NCBI GenBank assembly: GCA_018436785.1 | Contig: JAHDKR010000008.1 | Span: 49,751-113,750, forward strand | DNA from: Synergistaceae bacterium | GTDB lineage: Bacteria > Synergistota > Synergistia > Synergistales > Aminobacteriaceae | Direction of reading: 5' to 3' | DNA: 64,000 nucleotides | In this document: in pieces, positions 25,952-35,057 of the stretch | Layout: the number at the start of each line of letters is the position of its first letter | Numbering within the stretch: the stretch's first letter is position 1 | Notes under the pieces: model-generated | The model's database searches: none | Told to the model about the DNA's origin: nothing | What the model saw: only the letters and a program-made list of their open reading frames with translations | Translations under genes and position numbers: made by a program

Positions 25952-27477
25952 AAGTGCGGCGCGCGCTTCTCTCCGTCTATGACAAGACGGGGATAACAGA
26001 ACTGGCGAAGACGCTGACCGACCTGGGCTGGGAACTGCTCTCCAGTTCGGGGACTGCGGAACACCTGCGGAAAGCAGGGCTTCTGGTAACGGAAGTTGCT
26101 GATGTGACGGGGTACCCCCACATCTTGGGAGGTCGGGTAAAAACCCTCCACCCCAAAGTTTTCGGAGGCATTCTTGCCCGGAGAGAGAACGGCGGCGATC
26201 TGAAGGATGTTGAGGAACACGATCTTCCCCTTATCGACATGATTGTCTGCAACCTCTACCCTTTCGAGCAGGCGGCCAAGAAACACCTTCCGCTCGACGA
26301 CCTGTTGGAGAATATCGATATCGGGGGAGTTTCCCTGCTGCGCGCTGCCGCGAAGAACTACCGGCAGGTCGTCGCGCTTATGGAACCCGAGGACTACCCG
26401 ACCGTCGCTGAAGAACTGCGGTCGGAAGGAGATGTAACGCTGCCGACACGAGAACAGCTTGCGATAAAAGCCTTTGCAGGAACCGCATCCTATGACGGAA
26501 TGATCGTTTCCGGTCTGAAGGAGACGACAGGGTACGCCTCTCCGGCTCTCCCTGCCAAAATACCGCTCATACTCCAGAAACAACAGACGCTCCGATATGG
26601 AGAGAATCCGCATCAGGAAGCGGCGCTCTATCTTCCCGCACTCGCCGATCTTCCCTGGGAGCAGCTCTCCGGCAAACCTCTTTCGTACAACAATATTCTG
26701 GACGCCGACTGCGCGATGCGCGGATGCGCGCTTCTCCAGAACTGCTGCGGAGCTCTGGTGATCAAGCATACAACGCCGTGCGGCATGGCCTGCGGGGAAA
26801 CTCCTTTTGAAGCGTATGAACGTGCCTACGGCTGCGATCCTGTCTCCGCATACGGCGGAGTCGTCGGCATCTCCAGAAAAGTCGACATGGAGACCGTTCT
26901 TGCCCTGGCAGACCGGTTTACGGACGTGCTCGTCGCTCCGGAGTACGATGAGGAGACCGTCGCTCTGCTTGCGGAGAAAAAACCAGCCCTTCGCGTGCTC
27001 AAATGGAAGGGAGGCAGAGTGCTTACCGACCAGATTACCGGAACGTGGAGCGGGCTGCTTGTCCAGGCAGATTCTCTGCCGCCTGTTCCGGAACTCGAAA
27101 AGGGCGAATGGGTGGGCGCACCCCGTCCAGATCTTTGGGATGACCTGCTTCTGGCGTGGAAGGCCGCCGCGATTTCAAAGAGCAACGCCATCGCTCTCGT
27201 CAAAAACGGCGAAGCCATCGGCATTGGCAGAGGGTGCTGCAGCAGGCTGCACGCGGTTGATTTCGCGGTTCGTCAAGCAGGTCAGAAGGCGAAGGGATCC
27301 GTGCTCGGTTCCGATGCATTCTTCCCATTTACCGACGGAGTCGAACTCGCCGCAGATGCGGGTGTCGCCGCAATCATCCAACCCGGCGGGTCCGTGAGGG
27401 ACAAAGACGTATGCGCCGCAGTCGAACGGCGGGGCATCTCCATGTTCATTACCGGATGGCGTACTTTCCGCCACTGA
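25939..27477 (+). CDS. purH: Bifunctional AICAR transformylase / IMP cyclohydrolase
   Basis: The 512-residue protein has an N-terminal MGS-like IMP cyclohydrolase domain ([41 protein letters not shown]) and a C-terminal transformylase domain ([34 protein letters not shown]). It performs the last two steps to IMP. The start used is ATG 25939, with a second ATG four codons later closer to GGAG. It overlaps purN by 13 bases. Confidence 0.97.
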   Translation: MATMKVRRALLSVYDKTGITELAKTLTDLGWELLSSSGTAEHLRKAGLLVTEVADVTGYPHILGGRVKTLHPKVFGGILARRENGGDLKDVEEHDLPLIDMIVCNLYPFEQAAKKHLPLDDLLENIDIGGVSLLRAAAKNYRQVVALMEPEDYPTVAEELRSEGDVTLPTREQLAIKAFAGTASYDGMIVSGLKETTGYASPALPAKIPLILQKQQTLRYGENPHQEAALYLPALADLPWEQLSGKPLSYNNILDADCAMRGCALLQNCCGALVIKHTTPCGMACGETPFEAYERAYGCDPVSAYGGVVGISRKVDMETVLALADRFTDVLVAPEYDEETVALLAEKKPALRVLKWKGGRVLTDQITGTWSGLLVQADSLPPVPELEKGEWVGAPRPDLWDDLLLAWKAAAISKSNAIALVKNGEAIGIGRGCCSRLHAVDFAVRQAGQKAKGSVLGSDAFFPFTDGVELAADAGVAAIIQPGGSVRDKDVCAAVERRGISMFITGWRTFRH

Positions 27478-27496
27478 TGAAAGAGACGATATCGCT

Positions 27497-28801
27497 ATGA
27501 CGGGAAAGAAGAATATCCTCGTTATCGGAAGCGGCGCACGGGAGCATGCTCTCGTGCATACGCTTTCCCGCTCCGGAACCGTCCGGGAGATCCATGCGGC
27601 TCCGGGCAACCCCGGTATGCTTCCTTTGGCAAAACTCCACCCCGTCAGTGATGCAGCATGCGCATCGATACTTCCTCTTGTGAAGCGGCACGGGATTGAT
27701 CTTGTGGTCGTCGGGCCGGAGGCGCCTCTCGTCGCCGGTCTGGCCGACGAACTCCGCTCGGCCGGCGTCGAGGTCTTCGGCCCGGGGCGTGCGGGCGCGC
27801 TTCTTGAAGGGAGCAAAGTCCACGCGAAAAAATTCATGGACAGATGGGGAGTTCCGACCGCTCCCTGGGATGAATGCACTTCGCTTCAAGACGTTGAAGA
27901 AGCGCTGGCCAAACGAAGCGCCCCTTTTATTGTCAAGGCCGATGGTCTTGCCGCAGGAAAAGGCGTATTTGTAACAAAAACGCGTGAGGAAGCGTTCTTG
28001 GCGGCGGAGAACCTGCTTGTACGAGGCGCGCTCGGCGAGGCGGGCAAACGCATTATCATTGAAGACGCACTCTCAGGAGAGGAACTCACAGTTTTGGCCG
28101 TGAGCGACGGGGCAACCTACAGGATTCTGCCTCCGAGCCAGGACCATAAGCGCGTCTACGAAGAAGACAAAGGACCGAATACAGGCGGTATGGGTGCATA
28201 CTCACCCGTTCCCTGGGTCGACGAAGAGCTTCTGGAGAGGGTGCGGAGGAGCATTCTCGACCCTACGTTCGACGGTCTTCGTCACGATGGCGTGCCCTAC
28301 TGCGGCGTTCTTTACGCAGGGTTGATGGTCGCTCCCGACGGGATTCCCCGCGTGATCGAGTATAACGTGCGTTTTGGAGATCCCGAAGCACAGGTCGTTC
28401 TCCCTCTTTTGGAGGTGGATTTTGCGGAAATGCTTTTTGCATGCTGTGAAGGCCGTCTTTCAGAGTTCCGGTGGGAAGAGCCGTCCAAATGGGCGGTGGA
28501 TGTGGTGCTTGCCTCCGGGGGATACCCCGGGACGTTTGAGAAAGGGAAAGAGATAGAGGGACTAGAGAATGTTTCATCAATGGAAGATTTTGTTCTTTTC
28601 CACGGAGGCACAACCTTCTCTCCCGAGGGAAAGATTCTCACAGAGGGCGGACGCGTCCTCAGCGCCGTCGGCCTCGGGGCATCGCTGGAGGAAGCTCTCG
28701 TAAACGCCTATGCGGGTGTTGAACAAATTTCCTTTGAAAATATGCACTACAGGAGAGACATTGCCCGAAGGGCGATTATCCAGAGAAGAGGAGGCATCTG
28801 A
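27497..28801 (+). CDS. purD: Phosphoribosylamine-glycine ligase
   Basis: This 434-residue ATP-grasp enzyme starts NILVIGSGAREHALVHTL and includes VGPEAPLVAGLADEL, the ATP-binding IVKADGLAAGKGVFV, and VIEYNVRFGDPEAQVVLPLL with the metal ligands. It makes GAR from phosphoribosylamine and glycine. Nineteen bases separate it from purH. purE follows after one base. Confidence 0.97.
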   Translation: MTGKKNILVIGSGAREHALVHTLSRSGTVREIHAAPGNPGMLPLAKLHPVSDAACASILPLVKRHGIDLVVVGPEAPLVAGLADELRSAGVEVFGPGRAGALLEGSKVHAKKFMDRWGVPTAPWDECTSLQDVEEALAKRSAPFIVKADGLAAGKGVFVTKTREEAFLAAENLLVRGALGEAGKRIIIEDALSGEELTVLAVSDGATYRILPPSQDHKRVYEEDKGPNTGGMGAYSPVPWVDEELLERVRRSILDPTFDGLRHDGVPYCGVLYAGLMVAPDGIPRVIEYNVRFGDPEAQVVLPLLEVDFAEMLFACCEGRLSEFRWEEPSKWAVDVVLASGGYPGTFEKGKEIEGLENVSSMEDFVLFHGGTTFSPEGKILTEGGRVLSAVGLGASLEEALVNAYAGVEQISFENMHYRRDIARRAIIQRRGGI

Positions 28802-28802
28802 T

Positions 28803-29330
28803 ATGCCGTTGGTTTCACCAGAAGTTGGGATACTGATCGGATCAAAATCGGATTATCCCTTGGTCAAGAAAGTCGAGGATGTCTTTGCTTTTTTCGGAGT
28901 TTCTTGGGAGATTTCCGTTGCATCCGCTCACAGAACACCGGATGACGTCGTCGCCTACGTGAACAACGCGCCGAAACGCGGAATCAAAGTCCTCGTGGCC
29001 GCCGCGGGGCTCTCAGCCGCCCTTCCGGGCGTTGTTGCGGCGCACACGCGCCTTCCTGTCATCGGCATTCCGGTGAACGCCGGAACTGTCGGAGGACTTG
29101 ACGCGCTTCTCTCGGTAGCGCAGATGCCCCCCGGCGTGCCTGTGGCTTCAGTGGGCATAGACGGGGTGAAGAATGCGGCGCTTTTCGCGGTACGTATCCT
29201 CGCGCTTGTACGAGAGGATCTTGCGGGCAAGCTTGATGCGTGGTCAAAAAAAGAGGAAGACGCCGTCCGAACGGCGCGAAACGATCTTGAGGGGGCGCAT
29301 AGCGCTCCCGGCGAGGCGTTTACTCTGTAA
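28803..29330 (+). CDS. purE: N5-carboxyaminoimidazole ribonucleotide mutase
   Basis: The ATG at 28803 gives 175 residues with VGILIGSKSDYPLVKK, VASAHRTPDDVVAYV and AAGLSAALPGVVAAHT, the class I PurE pattern. No purK is next to it, so either purK is elsewhere or CAIR forms from AIR and CO2 by a class II-type reaction. It is last in the operon and is followed by a shared terminator. purB and the IMP branch genes are absent from the window. Confidence 0.95.
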   Translation: MPLVSPEVGILIGSKSDYPLVKKVEDVFAFFGVSWEISVASAHRTPDDVVAYVNNAPKRGIKVLVAAAGLSAALPGVVAAHTRLPVIGIPVNAGTVGGLDALLSVAQMPPGVPVASVGIDGVKNAALFAVRILALVREDLAGKLDAWSKKEEDAVRTARNDLEGAHSAPGEAFTL

Positions 29331-29372
29331 AAAACGGAGGAACCGGGATATCCTCGGTTCCTCCGTTTTTTC
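29329..29372. terminator. Bidirectional terminator between purE and argG
   Basis: AAAAAACGGAGGAACCG pairs with CGGTTCCTCCGTTTTTT around a short loop. T-runs lie on both strands, so it can end both convergent transcripts. Confidence 0.95.
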
Positions 29373-29381
29373 TTGTCCTTT

Positions 29382-30608
29382 TTACTGTGCAGGGATTTCG
29401 ATGGCTTCCTTGCTCTCGTGGACTTGCCTCCACGTTTTAATCGGCAGGCCCCAGATCTTGATGAAGCCGACTGCCGCAGAGTGGTCGAATGCATCGTTTT
29501 CCGAGTAAGTGGCAAGAGTCTCGCTGTAAATGGACTTACCGGATTTCATTCCGCGCACCACGGCCATTCCCTTATACAGACGGACTTTGACCACGCCGTT
29601 GACATAGTCCTGCGTGGTGTCGATGAAGGAGTTGATCGCGTCCTTTAACGGGGAGAACCAATATCCTTCGTAGGCAAGTTCGCCGAATTTGACTTCAAGT
29701 TCTTTCTTCGTTGCAAGAACGCGTTTGTCAAGAGTGAGAGTCTCAAGGGCGCGATGCGCGGTAATGAGTGTGATAGCCGCCGGACACTCATAAACCTCGC
29801 GGCTCTTGAAACCGACAAGCCTGTCTTCAAGCATGTCGATCCGCCCTACTCCGTGTTTTCCCGCCTGACAGTTCAGTTTATCAATAAGCGTCGGGCCGTC
29901 CATACGAACGCCGTCCAGAGCGACCGGAATTCCCTTCTCGAACAGAATCTCCACATATTCAGGCTGATCCGGGGCTTCATGAGGCTCGCAGGTCAGTGTG
30001 TAGGCGTCGGAAGGAGGTTCGTTCCACGGATCCTCCAAAATTCCGCATTCGATGGAGCGCCCCCAGATATTGTCGTCGATGCTGTACGGGGAGGCATGGG
30101 TCGCCTGAACGGGGATGCCGTGAGCTTGCGCATACTCCATCTCGGCTTCGCGGGAGAAGTGCCAGTCCCTGACAGGGGCAAGCACCGCGAGATCAGGATT
30201 AAGCGCGTTGGTGCACACTTCGATGCGCACCTGATCCTGTCCTTTGCCTGTGCAGCCGTGGGCGACCGCGACGGCGCCTTCTTTTTTTGCGATCTCTGCC
30301 ATAACCTCGGCAATAAGCGGGCGCGAGAGCGCGGAGTTCAACGGATAGACGCTCTGATACATCCCGTTGGCCTTCAATGAAGGCCATACGAATTTATCCA
30401 CAAACTGTTTCTTCAGGTCAAGAACATAGGCTTTTTCGGCGCCAGTACGAAGAGCCTTGCTCTTCGCGGCCTCAAGATCAACGGCTTGCTGCCCTACATC
30501 GGCCGTCATCGTGATAACGTCATACCCCTGCTCCTTGAGCCATACCACCGCCACTGAAGTATCCAAACCGCCGCTGTATGCAAGGACAACTTTCCCTTTT
30601 TTTGTCAT
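29382..30608 (-). CDS. argG: Argininosuccinate synthase
   Basis: The 408-residue protein starts KVVLAYSGGLDTSVAVVWL, the PP-loop ATP-pyrophosphatase signature. It includes YSIDDNIWGRSIECG and AGKHGVGRIDMLEDRLVGFKSR-type family segments. It condenses citrulline and aspartate in arginine synthesis. Downstream argH is not in the window. Upstream is a T-box leader with its own promoter, so expression should follow the charging state of a tRNA. The ribosome site is GGAGGG. Confidence 0.97.
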   Translation of the reverse strand: MTKKGKVVLAYSGGLDTSVAVVWLKEQGYDVITMTADVGQQAVDLEAAKSKALRTGAEKAYVLDLKKQFVDKFVWPSLKANGMYQSVYPLNSALSRPLIAEVMAEIAKKEGAVAVAHGCTGKGQDQVRIEVCTNALNPDLAVLAPVRDWHFSREAEMEYAQAHGIPVQATHASPYSIDDNIWGRSIECGILEDPWNEPPSDAYTLTCEPHEAPDQPEYVEILFEKGIPVALDGVRMDGPTLIDKLNCQAGKHGVGRIDMLEDRLVGFKSREVYECPAAITLITAHRALETLTLDKRVLATKKELEVKFGELAYEGYWFSPLKDAINSFIDTTQDYVNGVVKVRLYKGMAVVRGMKSGKSIYSETLATYSENDAFDHSAAVGFIKIWGLPIKTWRQVHESKEAIEIPAQ

Positions 30609-30635
30609 TTTTATCCCTCCAAAAGAATAGTCGAA

Positions 30636-30880
30636 CTAAATAAATAAAGACTCGCCCCAATTTACCAGGGACGAGTCTTGAACCCGCGGTACCACCCTTT
30701 TTGACGGAATTTCCGCCCTCTCTGTCCGTTTCTACTTGGCCGAGGCCTTTCTTCGAAACCGGCTCCAAGGCTCTCTTCCTCCGTGACCTGCCGGAAGGGC
30801 TCTCAGCCGTGGCCCGTCCTCTCTGTTGCTGTGCTGCGGAGTACTCTTCCTCATCATCGCCAATACGCTTGAGTAGGGAT
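30636..30880 (-). promoter_or_regulatory. T-box leader of argG (tRNA-sensing riboswitch)
   Basis: The minus strand leader contains the invariant T-box GGGTGGTACCGCGGG (30683-30697). After it comes a terminator whose stem is AAGACTCG/CGAGTCTT (30647-30679), followed by a T-rich run. Upstream are the Stem I hallmarks: GATGAGGAAGAGTA near the 5' end, ACAGAGAGG and GGCTGAGAGCC in the distal part, and CTCCG pairing with CGGAG next to the specifier loop. The loop's 3' side reads GAAGAGAGCC. Read after the canonical GAA, the specifier is GAG (Glu). One base on it is AGA (Arg), which fits argG better. Uncharged tRNA should favour the antiterminator. Confidence 0.93.
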
Positions 30881-30908
30881 ATTATACCGACTGCGAAACA
30901 TTTGTCAA
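30881..30908 (-). promoter_or_regulatory. Promoter of the argG T-box transcript
   Basis: TTGACA (30903-30908) and TATAAT (30881-30886), both perfect, are 16 bases apart on the minus strand. The -35 box lies inside an imperfect inverted repeat (30906-30930, CAAGTAAGT/ACTCACTTG) that reaches into the end of surE. Confidence 0.9.
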
Positions 30909-30923
30909 GTAAGTTGAAATCAC

Positions 30924-31709
30924 TCACTTGAAGTTTATTTTTTCTGCTCCATTCGCCGTCAGCGTCTGTAAAGAGGGGAAGTGCGTCATGTCCATATGCA
31001 CCGGGGTTACTGAGACGAATCCGCCGGCAACCGCCCAAACGTCGCTCCCCTCTTCCAGCCTGTCCTCCGGTCTTCCGGAGACCCAGAAATAGGAGCGCCC
31101 TGCGGGGTCCTTCAGGCGCGTTACCTTGCCCTCGTAAAGACGCACTCCCTTCCGCGTCACTTTTATCCCCTTCAACAGAGGAAGCGGTACATTAGGGACG
31201 TTTACGTTGAGCAGCACCCCTTCGGGGAGCGGAGAACCCCGCAAAAAATCGAGAAGCGATCCGGCGACAGCGGCGGCTGTTTCGTAATGTTGCTCCTCGT
31301 CTGCGTCCCTGCAATTCAGAGAGAATGCAAGCGAAGGGCGTCCAAGAATCAGCGCCTCCATCGCCGCGGAAACAGTGCCGGAATAGGTGAGATCATCGCC
31401 CAGGTTTGGGCCTTTATTGATGCCGGAAAGCACGAGATCCGGTTCTGGAATGATTTCCTCCAATCCCAGCATGACGCTGTCGGAGGGGGTCCCATCACAC
31501 GCATACACTGAACACGTAGAGGAATAGAGCCCCGATGGGATTGCCCATAAGCGGAGAGGGCGAGTGAGAGTAATAGCGTGGCCGACGCTGCTTCGTTCCC
31601 TGTCCGGAGCTACCACAGTGCACTCTTCACCCCGTTCCGCCAGAAAAGAGGCGAGGGTGATTATTCCGGGTGCAAAAACGCCGTCGTCGTTCGTTATAAG
31701 AAGTTTCAT
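30924..31709 (-). CDS. surE: 5'-nucleotidase SurE
   Basis: The 261-residue protein starts MKLLITNDDGVFAPGI, with the metal-binding DD pair at 8-9, and has VVAPDRERSSVGHAITL, SGINKGPNLGDDLTYSGTVSAA and NVNVPNVP. SurE is a cytoplasmic nucleoside 5'-monophosphatase and exopolyphosphatase linked to survival in stationary phase. It follows the M50 protease gene by 15 bases. No terminator separates it from argG, which has its own promoter. Confidence 0.95.
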   Translation of the reverse strand: MKLLITNDDGVFAPGIITLASFLAERGEECTVVAPDRERSSVGHAITLTRPLRLWAIPSGLYSSTCSVYACDGTPSDSVMLGLEEIIPEPDLVLSGINKGPNLGDDLTYSGTVSAAMEALILGRPSLAFSLNCRDADEEQHYETAAAVAGSLLDFLRGSPLPEGVLLNVNVPNVPLPLLKGIKVTRKGVRLYEGKVTRLKDPAGRSYFWVSGRPEDRLEEGSDVWAVAGGFVSVTPVHMDMTHFPSLQTLTANGAEKINFK

Positions 31710-31724
31710 GCGATTCGACTTCTC

Positions 31725-32342
31725 CTAGAAAAGAAAGAGACGGAAGAAAAACATCACGATCGGTCCCATAATTGCCTGAACAACTCCGAGAGCCATAAGT
31801 ATCATCAGGACAAAGAAGCCGTAACGCTCCAGCCAGAAGTATTTTTCGAGCATGAAGGAGGGCAGCAACGGATAAAGCAGCTTCGAGCCGTCGAGGGGAG
31901 GAATCGGGATGAGGTTGAACACCGCCAAGCCGAGGTTTATCAAAATCATCAGAACCACAAATTGCCTGAGGGCAGCGTTTGCCAGAAAAACATACGGGAA
32001 AAAGCGCGCGAGCATGCCAAAAACGAAGGCTGTAAAAAAGTTTCCGGAAACCCCGGCAATGGAGACCAGAAGCATGTCTCTCCTGGGATTTTTAAAATAC
32101 CTCGGATCTACTGGAACCGGCTTCGCCCATCCGAACCGGAAGACAAGCAACATTAACGCTCCTACCGGGTCAAGATGACGGAGCGGATTCAGCGTCAAAC
32201 GTCCCGCCCTCTCCGCAGTCGGATCGCCGAGTCGGTACGCCATATACCCATGGCAGAACTCATGAAATGTAATTGCCCAAAGGACAGCTGGAACACTGAG
32301 AAGCAGATCTGCAATACCAGGCATTCGTAACAATAGAGTCAC
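31725..32342 (-). CDS. Site-2 protease-like metalloprotease, M50B family
   Basis: The 205-residue multi-pass membrane protein carries the zinc motif HEFCHG (27-32, HExxH) inside the first membrane region. The third ligand is in NLIPIPPLDGSKLL. Five to six hydrophobic segments are visible and there is no PDZ domain. This is the minimal M50B type common in anaerobes, whose substrates are usually unknown. The start may be the seventh-codon ATG (MPGIADLL). It lies between the DHH-CBS fusion and surE. Confidence 0.88.
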   Translation of the reverse strand: MTLLLRMPGIADLLLSVPAVLWAITFHEFCHGYMAYRLGDPTAERAGRLTLNPLRHLDPVGALMLLVFRFGWAKPVPVDPRYFKNPRRDMLLVSIAGVSGNFFTAFVFGMLARFFPYVFLANAALRQFVVLMILINLGLAVFNLIPIPPLDGSKLLYPLLPSFMLEKYFWLERYGFFVLMILMALGVVQAIMGPIVMFFFRLFLF

Positions 32343-32447
32343 TCTCCTTAACTTGTTGTAACGTTATTTGCCGCACCTCGCCGTTCAGAACGTGCTCCTC
32401 CGCCTCATCGGCAAACCGGAGGGAAGAGGGGGCCCGCGTGCTGCGCG

Positions 32448-35057
32448 TTACAGCGGGAAGTGTTTTCTGACGTACTCTTCCTCTTCTTCCCTGGTTTGCA
32501 CAACGCTGTCCAGGCGCAGGATCCGCAATTTTTCGAGGATGACGCCGATGCGGGGGGTTGCGGCATACCCCAACTGCAGAAGATCACCTCCTGAAAGAAT
32601 CGGGCGGACTCTGTGAAGGCGCGTAAGGTACTGAAGGATTCTCCTGCGGACTCGCCAGCGCTCAGTCGCTGCGCTCCAAAAGAACGCTTCTAATGGATCG
32701 TGCCCGTCAAGAAATGCGGCAATCTCGGAGTTGAGCGGGCTGCTCCTACCTCCCAGCGTGTGCTCAGCGGCGCCCAACCCCGAAAGGCATTTTACTACAA
32801 TTCCGCGTTCCGATTCAGAGAGATTCAACCGATCCAGCGCCGAAATACGTATATTTTCGGAGGACTCCATAAGGAGTGCGGAAAAAAACGCAAGCCATTG
32901 GCGTCCCTTGAAATCCGGGAAATCCCTGGATATTCTGGCAATGAAGGCGCCGAGCCTGCGGAAGGTCCTGCGGACGCTCTCGTCAATTCGAATACCCGGA
33001 AACAGAACGTCCCAAACCCCCAGCTCCCCCATTCTCCGCGCAGCAGCCCAGGGAAACTTTTCCCGGAATGAGAGCTCCAGCTCGCTCCGGAGGCGAAACC
33101 CTGAAAGACGGACCAGAAGTCCGCCTCGGATGCAGCTTCGTATCAGCCGAAGCGTATTGTCCTCCATGGTCAGTCCGAGGCGCTGTTCCAGCCGCACGCC
33201 CCGGATAACTCGCGTCGGATCTTCAACGAAGCTCAGGTTATGGAGTACCTTCAGTTTTTTTCTGCGAAGATCCATGCGGCCCCCGAAATAATCAACCAAA
33301 ACTCCTCGCGTTGATTGATTGATGGAGATCGCCATGGCATTCACCGTATAATCTCTCCGGTACAGGTCGTGTTTCAGAGAGTCGCTGAAGACTTTGGGCT
33401 GGGCTACAGGAAACTCGTAGAATTCTCTGCGTGCGGTGGCAACATCCACCTTGACGCCGCGGGGAAATGAAAGAGTACCCGTTTTGTATCGTTCGTGAAC
33501 CGAGACTCTGAAACCGTCTTTTTCAAAGCTCTTGAGGAAACGTATCGCATCTCCTTCGACGACGATATCAAGATCAAGGTTTTCTCTCCGCAGAAGAAGA
33601 TCGCGGACAATCCCTCCAACGATATAGGCACGCATACCCAGCTTCTCCGCCCGCTCCCCCAGAAGCGCAAGAATCTTGTTCTGCTCCGGCGGAAGCTGTT
33701 CGTCCAGAAGCGTCGTGACGTCCTCCATCCATGGGAGCTCCGGAGTCGTCTCCCGTTCTTCCTTGGGGAGGGAGAGGGGGTACAGGGCCTTGACGAGATC
33801 CGTCCGTGTGATAATGCCCATAATCCGTCGACCGTCCACTACAGGAAGCCTGCCGATACTATGCGTCGCCAAGAGACGATGGGCCTCGCGGATAGAAGCG
33901 TCGCACGGAACGGTGATAACTCCCTCCGTCATGAACTCGCGAATCAGCGTCTTGCCGAAACCGTGAAGGTGCGCCTTATCAAGATCCTTACGGGTTATCA
34001 AACCTAAGATATTTTTCCCCTTGACTACGGGGAGCGCGGAATGGCCGTAGCGGAGCATTGTCCTGTAGGCGTCGTCCACAAGAGAATCCGGAGGCACCGC
34101 CATAACCGGCGAGGTCATGATGTCTCCTGCGGTGAGCGATGGTTTGACAGCGTCGTGCAAAAGCTGTTCCATCTCTCTGACAAGCGGCAGTGGCTTTGCG
34201 TTATGCAGCGTCACGGATGCAGCCTGAGGATGTCCTCCTCCCCCGAAAGGCGTGAGAAAAGCCGCCATGTCGAGAGCATCCTCCGAGCTTCGTCCGACAA
34301 GGTATGTCCTGGTATCCATCTTGACCGCGGCAATGGCAATGTCGGCGTCGAAGTAGTCCCTGAGACGGTGGACGAAGAGCGAGAGTCCGTCCACGTACGA
34401 TGGAGCGGAAACGGCTGAGAAAACAGCCTTCGCTCCGTTAATGAAGCGTACCCAGGCATTTTCAACAAGGGCGTCGAGAATGCGCCGTTCCGGGGCGGAA
34501 AACGTCATTTCTATGAAGGAGGGAATGGAAGCGATGTCGCCTCCTATCTCCTTCAGGCGGGAAACGGCGGCGAAATCCCTCGCTGTGACGCCGCTGAAGG
34601 TCAATCCGCCCGTATCCTCGTAGATCCCCGTAGCAAAGAGCGTGGCTTCATGAGGAGCGATCGGAATGCGTTTTTCCAAAAGAATCTCCACCATGAGCGT
34701 TGTGCACGCGCCGACGGGTTCAATGGCGAGAAATTCGCCGTCGATGTCGTCGTTTGATGGGGGGTGATGGTCATAGACGTGGACTGCAATACTTTTTTTC
34801 CCGAGGAGCGAGGCAAAAGGACCGATTCGGGAACGTGACCTGGAGTCCACGACAATGAGCATGGTGATTTCGTCAAACTTGATCTTTCTGGGCGTCAGCA
34901 CGGTCCAATGTGAAGCGTTCTTTTTCAGAAACTCCCGCACAGTCCGGCCCGCGGAGCCTGAAAGACACAGCTTTGCGTCAGGATAGAGCTTCTGCGCCGC
35001 CACCATGCTCGCGAGGGAGTCGAAATCGTTGCCCATGTGGCTCGTTATGACCTTCAC
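32448..35057 (-). CDS. DHH phosphoesterase / CBS pair / tRNA nucleotidyltransferase fusion (A-adding type)
   Basis: From a GTG at 35057 after GGAGGA the protein has 869 residues; a start further up inside coaE is rejected. Domains in order: DHH (1-180, with SHMGNDFDSL, VVDSRSRSR, VYDHHPP), DHHA1 (about 230-310, FGGGGHPQAAS), two CBS repeats (about 315-435, TSPVMAVPPDS and TEGVITVPCDA), then a poly(A) polymerase/tRNA nucleotidyltransferase head (about 465 on, YIVGGIVRDLLL and LDLDIVVEGD) with its helical tail. Homologous fusions in Aquifex and others add the terminal A of CCA in tRNA. The DHH part may trim RNA or oligonucleotides; CBS pairs may sense adenylates. The last two roles are inference. 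Confidence 0.92.
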   Translation of the reverse strand: MKVITSHMGNDFDSLASMVAAQKLYPDAKLCLSGSAGRTVREFLKKNASHWTVLTPRKIKFDEITMLIVVDSRSRSRIGPFASLLGKKSIAVHVYDHHPPSNDDIDGEFLAIEPVGACTTLMVEILLEKRIPIAPHEATLFATGIYEDTGGLTFSGVTARDFAAVSRLKEIGGDIASIPSFIEMTFSAPERRILDALVENAWVRFINGAKAVFSAVSAPSYVDGLSLFVHRLRDYFDADIAIAAVKMDTRTYLVGRSSEDALDMAAFLTPFGGGGHPQAASVTLHNAKPLPLVREMEQLLHDAVKPSLTAGDIMTSPVMAVPPDSLVDDAYRTMLRYGHSALPVVKGKNILGLITRKDLDKAHLHGFGKTLIREFMTEGVITVPCDASIREAHRLLATHSIGRLPVVDGRRIMGIITRTDLVKALYPLSLPKEERETTPELPWMEDVTTLLDEQLPPEQNKILALLGERAEKLGMRAYIVGGIVRDLLLRRENLDLDIVVEGDAIRFLKSFEKDGFRVSVHERYKTGTLSFPRGVKVDVATARREFYEFPVAQPKVFSDSLKHDLYRRDYTVNAMAISINQSTRGVLVDYFGGRMDLRRKKLKVLHNLSFVEDPTRVIRGVRLEQRLGLTMEDNTLRLIRSCIRGGLLVRLSGFRLRSELELSFREKFPWAAARRMGELGVWDVLFPGIRIDESVRRTFRRLGAFIARISRDFPDFKGRQWLAFFSALLMESSENIRISALDRLNLSESERGIVVKCLSGLGAAEHTLGGRSSPLNSEIAAFLDGHDPLEAFFWSAATERWRVRRRILQYLTRLHRVRPILSGGDLLQLGYAATPRIGVILEKLRILRLDSVVQTREEEEEYVRKHFPL

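Noticed and set aside
25765..26769. 334-codon frame antisense to purN and purH
   Set aside because: Shadow of two strongly supported purine genes.
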